The notes beneath the pieces were generated by a model. The model searched no databases and had not been told where the DNA came from. It saw nothing but the letters and a program-made list of their open reading frames with translations. A program made the position numbers and the translations under genes. Source: Pseudomonas fluorescens (GTDB taxonomy: Bacteria; Pseudomonadota; Gammaproteobacteria; Pseudomonadales; Pseudomonadaceae). Taken from it: a stretch of 64,000 bases of DNA. Where the stretch lies: assembly GCF_000730425.1 (NCBI RefSeq), contig NZ_CP008896.1:1302001-1366000 (forward strand). Direction: 5' to 3'. Positions 43,376 to 55,751 of the stretch are shown here, piece by piece; position 1 is the first letter of the stretch, and every line of letters begins with the position of its first letter.

Positions 43376-43447
43376 TCCAGAACCGCTTCTTTTATAGAAC
43401 GAAAACCTGGCTTCATTCTTTACGTTGACCGAAAGCGATAAAAAACC

Positions 43448-45232
43448 ATGACTACAGGCAGTGCTCGACGCATCCCGCCTTATAAGGCAGACGACCAGGA
43501 TGTGGTCGTCGAACTCAATAACCGTTTTGGCCCTGACGCCTTTACCGCCCAGGCCACACGCACCGGTATGCCGGTGCTGTGGGTGGCGCGTGCCAAGCTC
43601 GTCGAAGTCCTGACCTTCCTGCGCAACCTGCCCAAGCCGTACGTCATGCTCTATGACCTGCATGGCGTGGACGAGCGTCTGCGTACCAAGCGCCAGGGGC
43701 TGCCGAGCGGCGCCGATTTCACCGTGTTCTATCACCTGATGTCGCTGGAACGTAACAGCGACGTGATGATCAAGGTCGCCCTCTCGGAAAGCGACCTGAG
43801 CATCCCGACCGTGACCGGCATCTGGCCAAACGCTAGTTGGTACGAGCGTGAAGTCTGGGACATGTTCGGCATCGACTTCCCGGGCCACCCGCATCTGACG
43901 CGCATCATGATGCCACCGACCTGGGAAGGTCACCCGCTGCGCAAGGACTTCCCTGCCCGCGCCACCGAATTCGATCCGTTCAGCCTCAACCTGGCCAAGC
44001 AGCAGCTTGAAGAAGAAGCGGCGCGCTTCCGTCCGGAAGACTGGGGCATGAAACGCTCCGGTACCAACGAGGACTACATGTTCCTCAACCTGGGCCCGAA
44101 CCACCCTTCGGCCCACGGTGCCTTCCGCATCATCCTGCAACTGGACGGCGAAGAGATCGTCGACTGCGTGCCGGACATCGGCTACCACCACCGTGGTGCG
44201 GAGAAGATGGCCGAGCGCCAGTCCTGGCACAGCTTCATCCCGTACACCGACCGTATCGACTACCTCGGCGGCGTGATGAACAACCTGCCGTACGTGCTCT
44301 CGGTCGAGAAGCTGGCCGGCATCAAGGTCCCCGACCGCGTCGACACCATCCGCATCATGATGGCCGAGTTCTTCCGGATCACCAGCCACCTGCTGTTCCT
44401 GGGTACCTATATCCAGGACGTCGGCGCCATGACCCCGGTGTTCTTCACCTTCACCGACCGTCAGCGTGCGTACAAGGTCATCGAAGCCATCACCGGCTTT
44501 CGCCTGCACCCGGCCTGGTACCGCATCGGCGGTGTGGCCCACGACCTGCCGAACGGCTGGGAGCGCCTGGTCAAGGAATTCATCGACTGGATGCCCAAGC
44601 GTCTGGACGAGTACCAGAAAGCTGCCCTGGACAACAGCATCCTCAAGGGCCGGACCATCGGCGTTGCCCAGTACAACACCAAGGAAGCGCTGGAATGGGG
44701 CGTCACCGGTGCTGGCCTGCGTTCCACTGGCTGCGATTTCGACCTGCGCAAGGCGCGCCCGTACTCCGGCTACGAGAATTTCGAGTTCGAAGTGCCACTG
44801 GCGGCCAATGGCGATGCCTACGACCGCTGCATCGTGCGCGTCGAAGAAATGCGCCAGAGCCTGAAGATCATCGAGCAGTGCATGCGCAACATGCCGGCAG
44901 GCCCGTACAAGGCGGATCACCCGCTGACCACGCCGCCGCCTAAAGAGCGCACCCTGCAACACATCGAAACCCTGATCACCCACTTCCTGCAAGTCTCGTG
45001 GGGCCCGGTGATGCCGGCCAACGAGTCCTTCCAGATGATCGAAGCGACCAAGGGTATCAACAGTTATTACCTGACGAGCGATGGCGGCACCATGAGCTAC
45101 CGCACCCGGATTCGCACCCCAAGCTTTGCCCACTTGCAGCAGATCCCTTCGGTGATCAAAGGCGAGATGGTCGCGGACTTGATTGCGTACCTGGGTAGTA
45201 TCGATTTCGTTATGGCCGACGTGGACCGCTAA
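43448..45232 (+). CDS. nuoC: NADH-quinone oxidoreductase subunits C and D, fused
   Basis: A 594-residue fusion: NuoC (about residues 1-190, with [20 protein letters not shown]) and NuoD (about 205-594, [20 protein letters not shown]). NuoD lines the quinone site with NuoB. The fusion is standard in Pseudomonas and E. coli. It lies 72 bp after nuoB and is followed 2 bp later by nuoE. Confidence 0.97.
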   Translation: MTTGSARRIPPYKADDQDVVVELNNRFGPDAFTAQATRTGMPVLWVARAKLVEVLTFLRNLPKPYVMLYDLHGVDERLRTKRQGLPSGADFTVFYHLMSLERNSDVMIKVALSESDLSIPTVTGIWPNASWYEREVWDMFGIDFPGHPHLTRIMMPPTWEGHPLRKDFPARATEFDPFSLNLAKQQLEEEAARFRPEDWGMKRSGTNEDYMFLNLGPNHPSAHGAFRIILQLDGEEIVDCVPDIGYHHRGAEKMAERQSWHSFIPYTDRIDYLGGVMNNLPYVLSVEKLAGIKVPDRVDTIRIMMAEFFRITSHLLFLGTYIQDVGAMTPVFFTFTDRQRAYKVIEAITGFRLHPAWYRIGGVAHDLPNGWERLVKEFIDWMPKRLDEYQKAALDNSILKGRTIGVAQYNTKEALEWGVTGAGLRSTGCDFDLRKARPYSGYENFEFEVPLAANGDAYDRCIVRVEEMRQSLKIIEQCMRNMPAGPYKADHPLTTPPPKERTLQHIETLITHFLQVSWGPVMPANESFQMIEATKGINSYYLTSDGGTMSYRTRIRTPSFAHLQQIPSVIKGEMVADLIAYLGSIDFVMADVDR

Positions 45233-45234
45233 GC

Positions 45235-45732
45235 ATGAACAGCACGCTTATCCAGACAGACCGTTTCACCTTGAGTGAAACCGAGCGCTCGGCCATCGAG
45301 CACGAGCTGCATCACTACGAAGACCCGCGCGCGGCGTCGATCGAAGCCTTGAAGATCGTCCAGAAGGAGCGTGGCTGGGTACCGGACGGCGCCCTCTACG
45401 CCATCGGCGAGATCCTCGGCATCCCCGCCAGCGACGTTGAAGGCGTGGCCACGTTCTACAGCCAGATCTTCCGCCAGCCGGTCGGCCGCCACATCATTCG
45501 CGTGTGCGACAGCATGGTCTGCTACATCGGTGGCCACGAATCGGTGGTCGACGCGATCCAGAGCAAGCTGGGCATCGGCCTGGGCCAAACCACCCCGGAC
45601 GGCCGCTTCACGCTGTTGCCGGTGTGCTGCCTGGGCAACTGCGACAAGGCGCCGGCGTTGATGATCGACGACGACACATTCGGTGACGTGCAGCCTGCTG
45701 GCGTGACCCAATTGCTCGAGGGCTACCCATGA
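45235..45732 (+). CDS. nuoE: NADH-quinone oxidoreductase subunit E
   Basis: A 165-residue subunit with the N1a [2Fe-2S] cluster. Ligands: [10 protein letters not shown] and [10 protein letters not shown]. It transfers electrons between FMN of NuoF and the cluster chain. The ATG lies 2 bp after the nuoCD stop, and its own stop overlaps nuoF (ATGA). Confidence 0.97.
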   Translation: MNSTLIQTDRFTLSETERSAIEHELHHYEDPRAASIEALKIVQKERGWVPDGALYAIGEILGIPASDVEGVATFYSQIFRQPVGRHIIRVCDSMVCYIGGHESVVDAIQSKLGIGLGQTTPDGRFTLLPVCCLGNCDKAPALMIDDDTFGDVQPAGVTQLLEGYP

Positions 45733-47084
45733 CCCTGACTTCCTTCGGCCCGGCGAACCTGATCAAGCGTTCGCCCGAAACCCATCCCCTGACCTGGCGC
45801 CTGCGTGACGACGGCGAACCGGTATGGCTTGACGAATACCAGGCCAAGAACGGTTACGCCGCCGCGCGCAAAGCCTTTGCCGACATGGCTCAGGATGACA
45901 TCGTCCAGACCGTGAAAGACGCAGGCCTCAAAGGCCGCGGCGGTGCAGGCTTCCCCACTGGTGTGAAGTGGGGCCTGATGCCCAAGGACGAATCCATCAA
46001 CATCCGCTACCTGCTGTGCAACGCGGATGAAATGGAGCCCAACACCTGGAAAGACCGCATGCTGATGGAGCAACTGCCCCATCTGCTGATCGAAGGCATG
46101 CTGATCAGTGCCCGCGCGCTGAAAACCTACCGTGGCTACATCTTCCTGCGTGGCGAGTACACCACCGCCGCCAAGCACCTGAACCGTGCCGTGGAAGAAG
46201 CCAAGGCCGCAGGCCTGCTGGGCAAGAACATCCTGGGTTCGGGTTTCGACTTCGAGCTGTTCGTGCACACCGGCGCCGGGCGTTATATCTGCGGTGAAGA
46301 AACCGCACTGATCAACTCCCTCGAAGGCCGCCGCGCCAACCCGCGCTCCAAGCCGCCCTTCCCTGCCGCCGTGGGCGTGTGGGGCAAGCCTACGTGCGTT
46401 AACAACGTCGAGACCCTGTGCAACGTGCCGGCGATCATCGCCGACGGCGTGGACTGGTACAAATCCTTGGCCCGCGAAGGCAGCGAAGACATGGGCACCA
46501 AGCTCATGGGCTTCTCCGGCAAGGTCAAGAATCCTGGGCTGTGGGAACTACCGTTCGGCGTGACCGCCCGCGAGCTGTTTGAGGACTATACCGGTGGCAT
46601 GCGTGACGGTTACACCCTCAAGGCCTGGCAGCCAGGCGGTGCCGGCACCGGTTTCCTGTTGCCCGAGCACCTGGACGCACAAATGTATGCCGGCGGCATC
46701 GGCAAGGTGGGCACCCGGATGGGTACCGGCCTGGCGATGGCGGTGGACAACACCGTGAACATGGTCTCGCTGCTGCGCAACATGGAGCAATTCTTCGCTC
46801 GCGAGTCCTGTGGTTTCTGCACACCGTGCCGCGATGGCCTGCCATGGAGCGTCAAGCTGCTGATGGCCATCGAGAAAGGCGAAGGCCAGCCGGGGGATAT
46901 CGAGACCCTGCTGGGCCTGGTCGGCTTCCTCGGCCCTGGCAAGACCTTCTGTGCTCACGCACCGGGCGCCGTGGAGCCACTGGGCAGTGCAATCAAGTAC
47001 TTCCGCTCGGAGTTCGAAGCCGGCATCGCGCCCAAAAGCGCCGCCGTCCCGCCTCTGGCGAAGCCGATCGTAGTCGGCGCGTAA
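45729..47084 (+). CDS. nuoF: NADH-quinone oxidoreductase subunit F
   Basis: A 451-residue subunit holding FMN, the NADH site and the N3 [4Fe-4S] cluster. NADH-binding glycine-rich [16 protein letters not shown]-site [19 protein letters not shown]; cluster ligands [12 protein letters not shown] plus a distal Cys. The start overlaps nuoE. A 135-bp gap with a perfect 10-bp hairpin follows before nuoG. Confidence 0.97.
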   Translation: MTLTSFGPANLIKRSPETHPLTWRLRDDGEPVWLDEYQAKNGYAAARKAFADMAQDDIVQTVKDAGLKGRGGAGFPTGVKWGLMPKDESINIRYLLCNADEMEPNTWKDRMLMEQLPHLLIEGMLISARALKTYRGYIFLRGEYTTAAKHLNRAVEEAKAAGLLGKNILGSGFDFELFVHTGAGRYICGEETALINSLEGRRANPRSKPPFPAAVGVWGKPTCVNNVETLCNVPAIIADGVDWYKSLAREGSEDMGTKLMGFSGKVKNPGLWELPFGVTARELFEDYTGGMRDGYTLKAWQPGGAGTGFLLPEHLDAQMYAGGIGKVGTRMGTGLAMAVDNTVNMVSLLRNMEQFFARESCGFCTPCRDGLPWSVKLLMAIEKGEGQPGDIETLLGLVGFLGPGKTFCAHAPGAVEPLGSAIKYFRSEFEAGIAPKSAAVPPLAKPIVVGA

Positions 47085-47093
47085 CGCTTCAAG

Positions 47094-47119
47094 AAGCGAA
47101 GGGTCCGTGCCCTTCGCTT
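47094..47119 (+). other. perfect hairpin between nuoF and nuoG
   Basis: Arms AAGCGAAGGG (47094-47103) and CCCTTCGCTT (47110-47119) with a 6-nt loop, starting 10 bp after the nuoF stop. It is terminator-like but has only three T afterwards and lies within an operon. It may attenuate, be an mRNA-stability stem, or be an internal processing site. Confidence 0.6.
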
Positions 47120-47219
47120 TGTCATGTGCTGACGCCTTGAAGGCTGTGTTGATGCACATGAATAACAAGATTCCATTAGCCACGCCCGCTGACAACGGGC
47201 CAACGAAGAACTTTGAACC

Positions 47220-49934
47220 ATGGCCACTATCCACGTAGACGGCAAAGCGCTCGAAGTCGATGGGGCAGACAACCTGTTACAGGCGTGTCTGTCACTAGGC
47301 CTCGACATCCCGTATTTCTGCTGGCACCCCGCGCTTGGTAGCGTCGGCGCCTGTCGCCAGTGCGCGGTCAAGCAATACACCGACGAGAATGACACCCGTG
47401 GTCGTATCGTCATGTCCTGCATGACCCCAGCCACCGACAACACCTGGATCTCCATCGACGATGAAGAATCCAAGGCGTTCCGCGCCAGTGTCGTTGAATG
47501 GCTGATGACCAACCACCCCCACGACTGCCCGGTCTGTGAGGAAGGCGGTCACTGCCACCTGCAAGACATGACGGTGATGACCGGCCACAACGAGCGCCGT
47601 TATCGCTTCACCAAGCGTACCCACCAGAACCAGCAACTGGGCCCGTTCATTTCCCACGAAATGAACCGCTGCATCGCCTGCTATCGCTGTGTACGCTTCT
47701 ATAAAGACTACGCTGGTGGCACCGACCTCGGCGTATTCGGCGCCCACGACAACGTGTACTTCGGTCGCGTTGAAGACGGCGTGCTCGAAAGCGAGTTCTC
47801 CGGCAACCTCACCGAGGTCTGCCCGACCGGTGTGTTCACCGACAAGACCCACTCCGAGCGCTACAACCGCAAGTGGGACATGCAGTTCGCGCCGAGCATC
47901 TGCCATGGCTGCTCCAGCGGTTGCAACATTTCCCCGGGCGAACGCTACGGTGAACTGCGTCGCATCGAAAACCGCTTCAACGGTTCGGTCAACCAGTACT
48001 TCCTGTGCGACCGTGGTCGCTTCGGCTATGGCTACGTCAACCGCGAAGACCGCCCTCGCCAGCCGTTGCTGGCCGATGGCGCCAAGCTGAGCCTGGATGA
48101 TGCGCTAGACAAAGCTGCCGACCTGCTGCGCGGGCGCAACATTGTCGGTATCGGCTCGCCGCGTGCCAGCCTCGAAAGCAACTACGCGTTGCGCGAGCTG
48201 GTGGGTGCCGAGCACTTCTATTCCGGTATCGAAGCCGGCGAGCTGGAGCGCATCCGCCTGGTCCTGCAGGTGCTCAATGACAGCCCGCTGCCAGTTCCGA
48301 ACATGCGCGACATCGAAGACCACGACGCCATCTTCGTGCTCGGTGAAGACCTGACCCAGACCGCCGCGCGCATTGCCCTGTCTCTGCGCCAGTCGGTCAA
48401 AGGCAAGGCTGAAGAAATGGCCGACGCCATGCGCGTCCAGCCTTGGCTCGACGCCGCCGTGAAAAACATCGGCCAGCACGCGCTGAACCCACTGTTTATC
48501 GCAAGCGTCGCTGAAACCAAGCTTGATGACATCGCCGAAGAGTGCGTCCATGCGGCGCCAGACGATCTGGCGCGCATCGGTTTCGCCGTGGCCCACGCCC
48601 TCGACGCCAGCGCGCCTGCCGTCGAAGGCCTGGACACTGAAGCTGGCGCACTGGCCCAGCGCATCGCTGATGCACTGCTGGCAGCCAAGCGTCCACTGAT
48701 CATTGCCGGTACCTCCCTGGGTTCCAAGGCGCTGATCGAAGCCGCCGCCAACATCGCCAAGGCCTTGAAGCTGCGCGAGAAGAACGGTTCCATCAGCCTG
48801 GTCGTGCCGGAAGCCAACAGCCTTGGCCTGGCCATGCTTGGTGGCGAATCCGTGGACGCAGCCCTGCAAGCGGTGACCGACGGCAAAGCCGACGCCATCG
48901 TGGTGCTGGAAAACGACCTGTACACCCGCACCGATGCCGCCAAGGTTGACGCCGCGCTCGACGCCGCCAAGGTGCTGATCGTTGCCGACCACCAGAAGAC
49001 CGCCACCAGCGGCCGTGCCCACCTGGTCCTGCCAGCCGCCACCTTCGCCGAAGGCGACGGTACCCTGGTCAGCCAGGAAGGTCGCGCCCAGCGCTTCTTC
49101 CAGGTGTTCGACCCGAAGTACATGGACGCCAGTATCCTGGTTCACGAAGGCTGGCGCTGGTTGCATGCCCTGCGCGCGACCTTGCTGAACCAGCCGATCG
49201 ACTGGACCCAGCTCGACCACGTCACCGCAGCCGCCGCCGCGAGCGCACCGCAACTGGCACGTATCGTCGACGCCGCACCATCTGCCGCCTTCCGTATCAA
49301 GGGCATGAAGCTGGCCCGTGAACCGCTGCGTTACTCCGGTCGCACTGCCATGCGTGCCAACATCAGCGTGCACGAACCGCGTACCCCGCAAGACACCGAT
49401 ACCGCCTTTGCCTTCTCCATGGAAGGTTACTCCGGGTCGGCCGAGCCGCGTCAGCAGGTGCCATTTGCCTGGTCGCCGGGCTGGAACTCACCGCAAGCCT
49501 GGAACAAATTCCAGGACGAAGTCGGTGGCCATATCCGCGCTGGCGACCCGGGCACCCGCCTGATCGAAAGCAAAGGTGACTCGCTGAACTGGTTTGCTGC
49601 CGTACCGCGTCCGTTCAACCCGGCCCAGGGTACCTGGCAGGTTGTGCCGTTCTTCCACCTGTTCGGCAGCGAAGAAAACTCTTCCAAGGCCGCACCGGTA
49701 CAAGAGCGCATCCCGGCCGCCTACGTTTCCCTAGCCAAGTCCGAAGCCGACCGCCTGGGCGTCAACGACGGTGCCCTGCTCAGCCTGAACGTGGCCGGCC
49801 AGACCCTGCGTCTGCCGCTGCGCATCAACGAAGAGTTGGGCGCCGGCCTGGTTGCACTGCCCAAAGGCATCGCCGGCATTCCACCGGCAATCTTTGGCAA
49901 AACCGTTGACGGTCTGCAGGAGGCAGCGCAATGA
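47220..49934 (+). CDS. nuoG: NADH-quinone oxidoreductase subunit G
   Basis: A 904-residue iron-sulfur subunit. The N-terminal ferredoxin-like domain supplies N1b (CRQCAVK and neighbours), then N5 ([15 protein letters not shown]), N4 ([14 protein letters not shown]) and the N7 ligands [10 protein letters not shown]. The molybdopterin-oxidoreductase-like C-terminal part has lost its cofactor, as in all NuoG. Its stop overlaps the nuoH start (ATGA). Confidence 0.97.
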   Translation: MATIHVDGKALEVDGADNLLQACLSLGLDIPYFCWHPALGSVGACRQCAVKQYTDENDTRGRIVMSCMTPATDNTWISIDDEESKAFRASVVEWLMTNHPHDCPVCEEGGHCHLQDMTVMTGHNERRYRFTKRTHQNQQLGPFISHEMNRCIACYRCVRFYKDYAGGTDLGVFGAHDNVYFGRVEDGVLESEFSGNLTEVCPTGVFTDKTHSERYNRKWDMQFAPSICHGCSSGCNISPGERYGELRRIENRFNGSVNQYFLCDRGRFGYGYVNREDRPRQPLLADGAKLSLDDALDKAADLLRGRNIVGIGSPRASLESNYALRELVGAEHFYSGIEAGELERIRLVLQVLNDSPLPVPNMRDIEDHDAIFVLGEDLTQTAARIALSLRQSVKGKAEEMADAMRVQPWLDAAVKNIGQHALNPLFIASVAETKLDDIAEECVHAAPDDLARIGFAVAHALDASAPAVEGLDTEAGALAQRIADALLAAKRPLIIAGTSLGSKALIEAAANIAKALKLREKNGSISLVVPEANSLGLAMLGGESVDAALQAVTDGKADAIVVLENDLYTRTDAAKVDAALDAAKVLIVADHQKTATSGRAHLVLPAATFAEGDGTLVSQEGRAQRFFQVFDPKYMDASILVHEGWRWLHALRATLLNQPIDWTQLDHVTAAAAASAPQLARIVDAAPSAAFRIKGMKLAREPLRYSGRTAMRANISVHEPRTPQDTDTAFAFSMEGYSGSAEPRQQVPFAWSPGWNSPQAWNKFQDEVGGHIRAGDPGTRLIESKGDSLNWFAAVPRPFNPAQGTWQVVPFFHLFGSEENSSKAAPVQERIPAAYVSLAKSEADRLGVNDGALLSLNVAGQTLRLPLRINEELGAGLVALPKGIAGIPPAIFGKTVDGLQEAAQ

Positions 49935-50938
49935 CCTGGTTCACCCCTGAAGTGATCGACGTGATCATTGCGGTCCTCAAGGCCATCGTGATCCTGTTGG
50001 CCGTGGTCGTCGCGGGCGCCCTGCTCAGCTTCGTCGAGCGTCGCCTGCTGGGCTGGTGGCAGGACCGTTACGGTCCGAACCGCGTTGGCCCGTTCGGTAT
50101 GTTCCAGATCGCTGCCGACATGCTGAAAATGTTCTTCAAGGAAGACTGGACCCCGCCGTTTGCCGACAAGGTGATCTTCACCCTGGCACCGGTCGTGGCC
50201 ATGAGCGCCTTGCTGATCGCCTTCGCGATCATCCCGATCACCCCGACCTGGGGCGTGGCGGACCTGAACATCGGCTTGCTGTTCTTCTTCGCCATGGCCG
50301 GTCTGTCGGTCTACGCGGTGCTGTTCGCCGGCTGGGCCAGTAACAACAAGTTCGCCCTGCTGGGCAGCTTGCGGGCATCGGCCCAGACCGTGTCCTACGA
50401 AGTGTTCATGGGCCTGGCGCTGATGGGCATCGTGGCGCAGGTCGGCTCGTTCAACATGCGCGACATCGTCGAGTACCAGGCGCAGAACCTGTGGTTCATC
50501 ATTCCGCAGTTCTTCGGTTTCTGTACCTTCTTCATCGCGGGCGTGGCCGTGACTCACCGTCACCCCTTCGACCAGCCGGAAGCGGAACAGGAACTGGCCG
50601 ACGGCTACCACATTGAATACGCCGGCATGAAATGGGGCATGTTCTTCGTCGGTGAGTACATCGGCATCATCTTGATCTCGGCCCTGCTGGTCACGCTGTT
50701 CTTCGGCGGCTGGCACGGCCCGTTCGGCATCCTGCCGCAGTTGGCGTTCTTCTGGTTCTTCCTGAAGACCGCATTCTTCATCATGTTGTTTATCCTGCTG
50801 CGCGCGTCCATTCCGCGCCCACGATACGACCAGGTGATGGATTTCAGCTGGCGCTTCTGCCTGCCGCTGACCCTGATCAATTTGCTGGTGACGGCTGCCG
50901 TTGTGTTGTTGAACACGCCAGCGGGCGCGGTTCAGTGA
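49931..50938 (+). CDS. nuoH: NADH-quinone oxidoreductase subunit H
   Basis: A 335-residue membrane subunit with about eight helices that forms the quinone chamber with NuoB and NuoD. Conserved text: [20 protein letters not shown] and [19 protein letters not shown]. Translationally coupled to nuoG; 11 bp before nuoI. Confidence 0.97.
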   Translation: MTWFTPEVIDVIIAVLKAIVILLAVVVAGALLSFVERRLLGWWQDRYGPNRVGPFGMFQIAADMLKMFFKEDWTPPFADKVIFTLAPVVAMSALLIAFAIIPITPTWGVADLNIGLLFFFAMAGLSVYAVLFAGWASNNKFALLGSLRASAQTVSYEVFMGLALMGIVAQVGSFNMRDIVEYQAQNLWFIIPQFFGFCTFFIAGVAVTHRHPFDQPEAEQELADGYHIEYAGMKWGMFFVGEYIGIILISALLVTLFFGGWHGPFGILPQLAFFWFFLKTAFFIMLFILLRASIPRPRYDQVMDFSWRFCLPLTLINLLVTAAVVLLNTPAGAVQ

Positions 50939-50949
50939 GGATTTGACCC

Positions 50950-51498
50950 ATGTTCAAATATATTGGCGACATCGTTAAGGGTACCGGTACCCAGTTGCGA
51001 AGCCTGGTGATGGTTTTCGGCCATGGCTTTCGCAAACGCGACACCCTGCAATACCCGGAAGAAGCGGTGTACCTGCCGCCGCGCTATCGCGGCCGCATCG
51101 TGCTGACCCGCGACCCCGATGGCGAAGAACGTTGCGTAGCCTGCAACCTGTGTGCCGTGGCGTGCCCGGTTGGCTGTATCTCCCTGCAGAAAGCTGAAAC
51201 CGAAGACGGTCGCTGGTACCCGGACTTCTTCCGCATCAACTTCTCGCGCTGCATTTTCTGCGGCCTCTGCGAGGAAGCTTGCCCGACCACCGCAATCCAG
51301 CTGACACCGGATTTCGAGATGGCCGAGTTCAAACGTCAGGACCTGGTGTACGAGAAAGAAGATCTGCTGATCTCTGGTCCCGGTAAAAACCCTGATTACA
51401 ACTTCTATCGTGTTGCAGGTATGGCCGTTGCCGGTAAGCCGAAAGGCGCCGCACAAAACGAAGCCGAGCCGATCAACGTGAAGAGCTTGCTGCCTTAA
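50950..51498 (+). CDS. nuoI: NADH-quinone oxidoreductase subunit I
   Basis: A 182-residue peripheral subunit with two [4Fe-4S] clusters (N6a, N6b) in ferredoxin repeats [15 protein letters not shown] and [13 protein letters not shown]. It passes electrons to NuoB's N2 cluster. Confidence 0.97.
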   Translation: MFKYIGDIVKGTGTQLRSLVMVFGHGFRKRDTLQYPEEAVYLPPRYRGRIVLTRDPDGEERCVACNLCAVACPVGCISLQKAETEDGRWYPDFFRINFSRCIFCGLCEEACPTTAIQLTPDFEMAEFKRQDLVYEKEDLLISGPGKNPDYNFYRVAGMAVAGKPKGAAQNEAEPINVKSLLP

Positions 51499-51507
51499 GG
51501 AAGAAAG

Positions 51508-52011
51508 ATGGAATTCGCTTTCTATTTCGCATCGGGTATTGCAGTGGTGTCCACACTTCGCGTGATCACCAACAACAACCCCGTGCACGCCCTGCTCTAC
51601 CTGATCATTTCGCTGATCGCCGTGGCCATGACTTTTTTCAGCCTCGGCGCACCGTTTGCCGGTGTCCTGGAAGTGATCGCCTACGCTGGCGCCATCATGG
51701 TGCTGTTCGTGTTTGTGGTGATGATGCTCAACCTCGGGCCGGCCTCGGTCGCCCAGGAGCGCGTCTGGCTCAAGCCCGGCATCTGGCTCGGCCCGGTGAT
51801 CCTGGCGGCCCTGCTGCTGGGTGAACTGCTGTATGTACTGTTCGCTCACCAGAGCGGCCAGGCCATCGGCCACACCACCGTAGACGCGAAGGCCGTGGGC
51901 ATCAGCCTGTTCGGCCCGTACCTGCTGGTGGTCGAACTGGCGTCGATGCTGCTGCTCGCTGCAGCCGTCACCGCCTTCCACTTGGGCCGCAACGAAGCCA
52001 AGGAGCAATGA
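51508..52011 (+). CDS. nuoJ: NADH-quinone oxidoreductase subunit J
   Basis: A 167-residue membrane subunit with five helices; the third carries the pi-bulge region ([16 protein letters not shown]) implicated in coupling quinone reduction to proton pumping. AAGGAAGAA precedes the ATG. Confidence 0.96.
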   Translation: MEFAFYFASGIAVVSTLRVITNNNPVHALLYLIISLIAVAMTFFSLGAPFAGVLEVIAYAGAIMVLFVFVVMMLNLGPASVAQERVWLKPGIWLGPVILAALLLGELLYVLFAHQSGQAIGHTTVDAKAVGISLFGPYLLVVELASMLLLAAAVTAFHLGRNEAKEQ

Positions 52012-52013
52012 CG

Positions 52014-52322
52014 ATGCCTGCTATCCCCTTGGAGCATGGTCTGGCGGTCGCCGGCATCCTGTTCTGCCTTGGCCTGGTCGGCCTGATGGTTCGCCGTAAC
52101 ATTCTGTTCGTGTTGATGAGCCTGGAAATCATGATGAACGCCGCAGCACTGGCCTTCATCGTCGCAGGTGCACGTTGGGGCCAGCCGGATGGACAAGTCA
52201 TGTTCATCCTGGTGATCAGCCTGGCAGCCGCCGAGGCCAGTATCGGCCTGGCGATCCTGCTGCAACTGTATCGTCGCTTCCACACGCTTGATATCGACGC
52301 TGCCAGTGAGATGCGCGGATGA
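52014..52322 (+). CDS. nuoK: NADH-quinone oxidoreductase subunit K
   Basis: A 102-residue three-helix membrane subunit with the conserved membrane Glu residues in [10 protein letters not shown] and [12 protein letters not shown]. The ATG at 52014 is chosen because AAGGAGC lies 7 bp upstream and the family text starts MPAIPLEHG; an ATG two codons earlier is too close to the ribosome-binding site. It overlaps nuoL. Confidence 0.95.
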   Translation: MPAIPLEHGLAVAGILFCLGLVGLMVRRNILFVLMSLEIMMNAAALAFIVAGARWGQPDGQVMFILVISLAAAEASIGLAILLQLYRRFHTLDIDAASEMRG

Positions 52323-54172
52323 ACATGATCTTTCTGACTTTCGTATTCCCCCTGATCGGTTTTCTGCTGCTGTCGTTCTCCCGTGGACGCTGGTCGGAAA
52401 ACCTCTCGGCCCTGGTCGGCGTGGGTTCCATTGGCCTGTCGGCGATTGTCGCCGCCTACGTCATCTGGCAATTCAACGTCGCGCCGCCGCAAGCCGGTCA
52501 CTACACCCTGGTGCTGTGGCAGTGGATGGCCGTCGAGGGCTTCAAGCCTGACTTCGCCCTCTACGTCGACGGCCTGTCGATCACCATGCTTGGCGTGGTG
52601 GTAGGCGTGGGTTTCCTGATCCACCTGTTCGCGTCCTGGTACATGCGCGGTGAGGCCGGTTATTCGCGCTTCTTCGCCTACACCAACCTGTTTATCGCCA
52701 GCATGCTGTTCCTGGTGCTGGGCGATAACCTGTTGTTCCTGTACTTCGGCTGGGAAGGCGTGGGCCTGTGCTCGTACCTGTTGATCGGTTTCTACTACAG
52801 CAACCGCAACAACGGTAATGCGGCGCTCAAGGCGTTTGTCGTGACCCGGATCGGCGATGTGTTCATGGCCATCGGCCTGTTCATCCTGTTCCAACAGGTG
52901 GGCACGCTGAATATCCAGGAACTGCTGGTGCTGGCACCGCAGAAATTCCAGGTCGGCGACTTCTGGATCACCCTGGCGACCCTGATGCTGCTGGGTGGCG
53001 CTGTCGGTAAATCGGCACAACTGCCACTGCAAACCTGGCTGGCAGACGCCATGGCCGGTCCTACCCCGGTGTCGGCACTGATCCACGCCGCCACCATGGT
53101 GACCGCCGGTGTCTACCTGATCGCCCGTACCCACGGCCTGTTCACCCTGGCGCCGGAAATCCTGCACCTGGTGGGCCTGGTAGGCGGCGTGACCCTGGTG
53201 CTGGCCGGCTTCGCCGCGCTGGTGCAGACCGACATCAAGCGCATCCTCGCCTACTCGACCATGAGCCAGATCGGCTACATGTTCCTGGCCCTGGGCGTCG
53301 GCGCCTGGGACGGCGCGATCTTCCACCTGATGACCCACGCCTTCTTCAAGGCCCTGCTGTTCCTGGCCTCCGGTGCGGTGATCGTTGCCTGCCACCACGA
53401 GCAGAACATCTTCAAGATGGGCGGCCTGTGGAAGAAATTGCCGCTGGCCTACGCCAGCTTCATCGTCGGTGGTGCCGCGCTCGCAGCCCTGCCACTGGTG
53501 ACCGCAGGTTTCTACTCCAAAGACGAAATCCTCTGGGAAGCCTTTGCCAGCGGTAACCAAGGCCTGCTGTACGCCGGCTTGGTAGGTGCGTTCATGACCT
53601 CGCTGTACACCTTCCGCCTGATCTTCATCACGTTCCACGGTGAAGCCAAGACCGAAGCCCACGCAGGCCACGGCATCTCCCACTGGCTGCCCCTGTCGGT
53701 GCTGATCATCCTGTCGACCTTCGTCGGCGCCATGATCACCCCGCCGCTGGCTGGCGTACTGCCACAAAGCGTCGGGCATGCCGGCGGTGACGCCAAGCAC
53801 AGCCTGGAAATCGCCTCGGGCGCCATCGCCATCGCCGGTATCCTGCTGGCGGCCATGCTGTTCCTCGGCAAGCGTCGCTTCGTCACTGCCGTGGCCAACA
53901 GTGGCATTGGTCGCTTCCTTTCGGCCTGGTGGTTCGCTGCCTGGGGCTTCGACTGGATCTACGACAAACTGTTCGTCAAGCCTTACCTTGCGATCAGCCA
54001 TGTACTGCGCAAAGACCCGCTCGACCAGACCATCGGTTTGATCCCGCGTGCCGCCAAGGCCGGTCACACCGCCCTGAGCCGCACCGAGACCGGCCAATTG
54101 CGTTGGTATGCAGCTTCCATGGCGGCCGGTGCCGTGCTGGTGATCGGCGCCATCGTAGTGGTAGCGGTCTGA
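52319..54172 (+). CDS. nuoL: NADH-quinone oxidoreductase subunit L
   Basis: A 617-residue antiporter-like proton-pumping subunit with about 16 helices and the long lateral helix at the C-terminus. Key-site text: [20 protein letters not shown] (helix-5 Glu), [20 protein letters not shown] (Lys) and [14 protein letters not shown]. It overlaps nuoK (ATGA). Confidence 0.97.
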   Translation: MNMIFLTFVFPLIGFLLLSFSRGRWSENLSALVGVGSIGLSAIVAAYVIWQFNVAPPQAGHYTLVLWQWMAVEGFKPDFALYVDGLSITMLGVVVGVGFLIHLFASWYMRGEAGYSRFFAYTNLFIASMLFLVLGDNLLFLYFGWEGVGLCSYLLIGFYYSNRNNGNAALKAFVVTRIGDVFMAIGLFILFQQVGTLNIQELLVLAPQKFQVGDFWITLATLMLLGGAVGKSAQLPLQTWLADAMAGPTPVSALIHAATMVTAGVYLIARTHGLFTLAPEILHLVGLVGGVTLVLAGFAALVQTDIKRILAYSTMSQIGYMFLALGVGAWDGAIFHLMTHAFFKALLFLASGAVIVACHHEQNIFKMGGLWKKLPLAYASFIVGGAALAALPLVTAGFYSKDEILWEAFASGNQGLLYAGLVGAFMTSLYTFRLIFITFHGEAKTEAHAGHGISHWLPLSVLIILSTFVGAMITPPLAGVLPQSVGHAGGDAKHSLEIASGAIAIAGILLAAMLFLGKRRFVTAVANSGIGRFLSAWWFAAWGFDWIYDKLFVKPYLAISHVLRKDPLDQTIGLIPRAAKAGHTALSRTETGQLRWYAASMAAGAVLVIGAIVVVAV

Positions 54173-54211
54173 TATGAACTTTGCGAACTTGCGAAAGGAA
54201 ACGAGCCCGTC

Positions 54212-55744
54212 ATGATTCTGCCCTGGCTAATCCTGATCCCCTTTATCGGCGGCCTGCTCTGCTGGATGGGTGAACGCTTCGGCGCCACCCTGCCCCGCTG
54301 GATTGCGTTGCTGACCATGTCCCTGGAACTCGCACTCGGCCTCTGGCTGTGGGCCCATGGCGACTATTCATTTGCTCCGGCACCGGGTGTCGATCCAACC
54401 TTCGCGCTTGAATTCAAGCACGTCTGGATCGAACGCTTCGGCATCAACGTGCACCTGGCCCTCGATGGGCTGTCGCTGTTGATGATCCTGCTGACCGGCC
54501 TGCTGGGTATCCTCTCGGTACTCTGCTCCTGGAAAGAAATCGAGCGTCACGTGGGCTTCTTCCACCTGAACCTGATGTGGATCCTGGGCGGCGTTGTCGG
54601 CGTGTTCCTCGCCCTCGACCTGTTCATGTTCTTCTTCTTCTGGGAAATGATGCTGGTGCCGATGTACTTCCTCATCGCGCTCTGGGGTCACAGTTCTTCG
54701 GACGGCAAGAAAACCCGGATCTACGCGGCGACCAAGTTCTTCATCTTCACCCAGGCTTCCGGCCTGATCATGTTGGTGGCGATCCTGGGCCTGGTACTGG
54801 TCAACTTCAACAACACCGGCGTGATTACCTTCAACTACGCCGACCTGTTGAAAACCAAGATGTCGATGACCACCGAGTACATCCTCATGCTCGGTTTCTT
54901 CATCGCCTTCGCGGTGAAGCTGCCAGTGGTGCCGTTCCACTCCTGGCTGCCTGACGCTCACGCCCAGGCACCCACGGCGGGTTCCGTGGACCTGGCCGGT
55001 ATCCTGTTGAAGACAGCGGCCTACGGCCTGCTGCGTTTCGCCCTGCCGCTGTTCCCGAATGCTTCGGCCGAGTTCGCGCCGATTGCCATGACCCTGGGTC
55101 TGATCGGGATCTTCTACGGTGCGTTCCTCGCTTTCGCCCAAACCGACATCAAGCGTCTGATTGCCTTCTCGTCCGTTTCCCACATGGGTTTCGTACTGAT
55201 CGGCATCTACTCCGGCAGCCAGCTGGCGTTGCAAGGCGCGGTGATCCAGATGTTGGCCCACGGTGTATCGGCAGCTGCGCTGTTTATCCTCAGTGGCCAA
55301 CTCTACGAGCGCCTGCACACCCGTGACATGCGTGAAATGGGCGGCATCTGGTCGCGTATCGCTTACCTGCCGGCGATCAGCCTGTTCTTTGCCGCAGCGT
55401 CCCTGGGCTTGCCAGGCACCGGTAACTTCGTCGGTGAGTTCCTGATCCTGATGGGTAGCTTCGTCAGTGCACCCTGGATCACTGCGATTGCCACCTCCGG
55501 CCTGGTGTTCGGTTCGGTCTACTCGCTGATCATGATTCACCGCGCCTACTTCGGCCCGACCAAGTCGGACGCCGTCCTCAAAGGGATGGATGCTCGCGAA
55601 CTGATCATGGTGCTCGGCCTTGCGGTACTGCTGGTGTATATCGGCGTGTATCCGCAACCGTTCCTCGACACCTCTGCCGCCACGATGCATGGCGTGCAGC
55701 AGTGGTTGAGCACCGCCTTCACTCAACTCGCTTCGGCCCGGTAA
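54212..55744 (+). CDS. nuoM: NADH-quinone oxidoreductase subunit M
   Basis: A 510-residue antiporter-like subunit with about 14 helices. The helix-5 Glu lies in [15 protein letters not shown] and the Lys in [20 protein letters not shown]. It lies 39 bp after nuoL with its own GAAAGGAAA ribosome-binding site. Confidence 0.97.
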   Translation: MILPWLILIPFIGGLLCWMGERFGATLPRWIALLTMSLELALGLWLWAHGDYSFAPAPGVDPTFALEFKHVWIERFGINVHLALDGLSLLMILLTGLLGILSVLCSWKEIERHVGFFHLNLMWILGGVVGVFLALDLFMFFFFWEMMLVPMYFLIALWGHSSSDGKKTRIYAATKFFIFTQASGLIMLVAILGLVLVNFNNTGVITFNYADLLKTKMSMTTEYILMLGFFIAFAVKLPVVPFHSWLPDAHAQAPTAGSVDLAGILLKTAAYGLLRFALPLFPNASAEFAPIAMTLGLIGIFYGAFLAFAQTDIKRLIAFSSVSHMGFVLIGIYSGSQLALQGAVIQMLAHGVSAAALFILSGQLYERLHTRDMREMGGIWSRIAYLPAISLFFAAASLGLPGTGNFVGEFLILMGSFVSAPWITAIATSGLVFGSVYSLIMIHRAYFGPTKSDAVLKGMDARELIMVLGLAVLLVYIGVYPQPFLDTSAATMHGVQQWLSTAFTQLASAR

Positions 55745-55751
55745 GAGCGCT

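Noticed and set aside
48105..49391. Long antisense open frame opposite nuoG (and similar ones opposite idh, purB, ftsK, clpA and nuoL)
   Set aside because: High-GC codon bias on the real gene strand produces long antisense frames. These have no start signals or family resemblance and the sense genes are certain.
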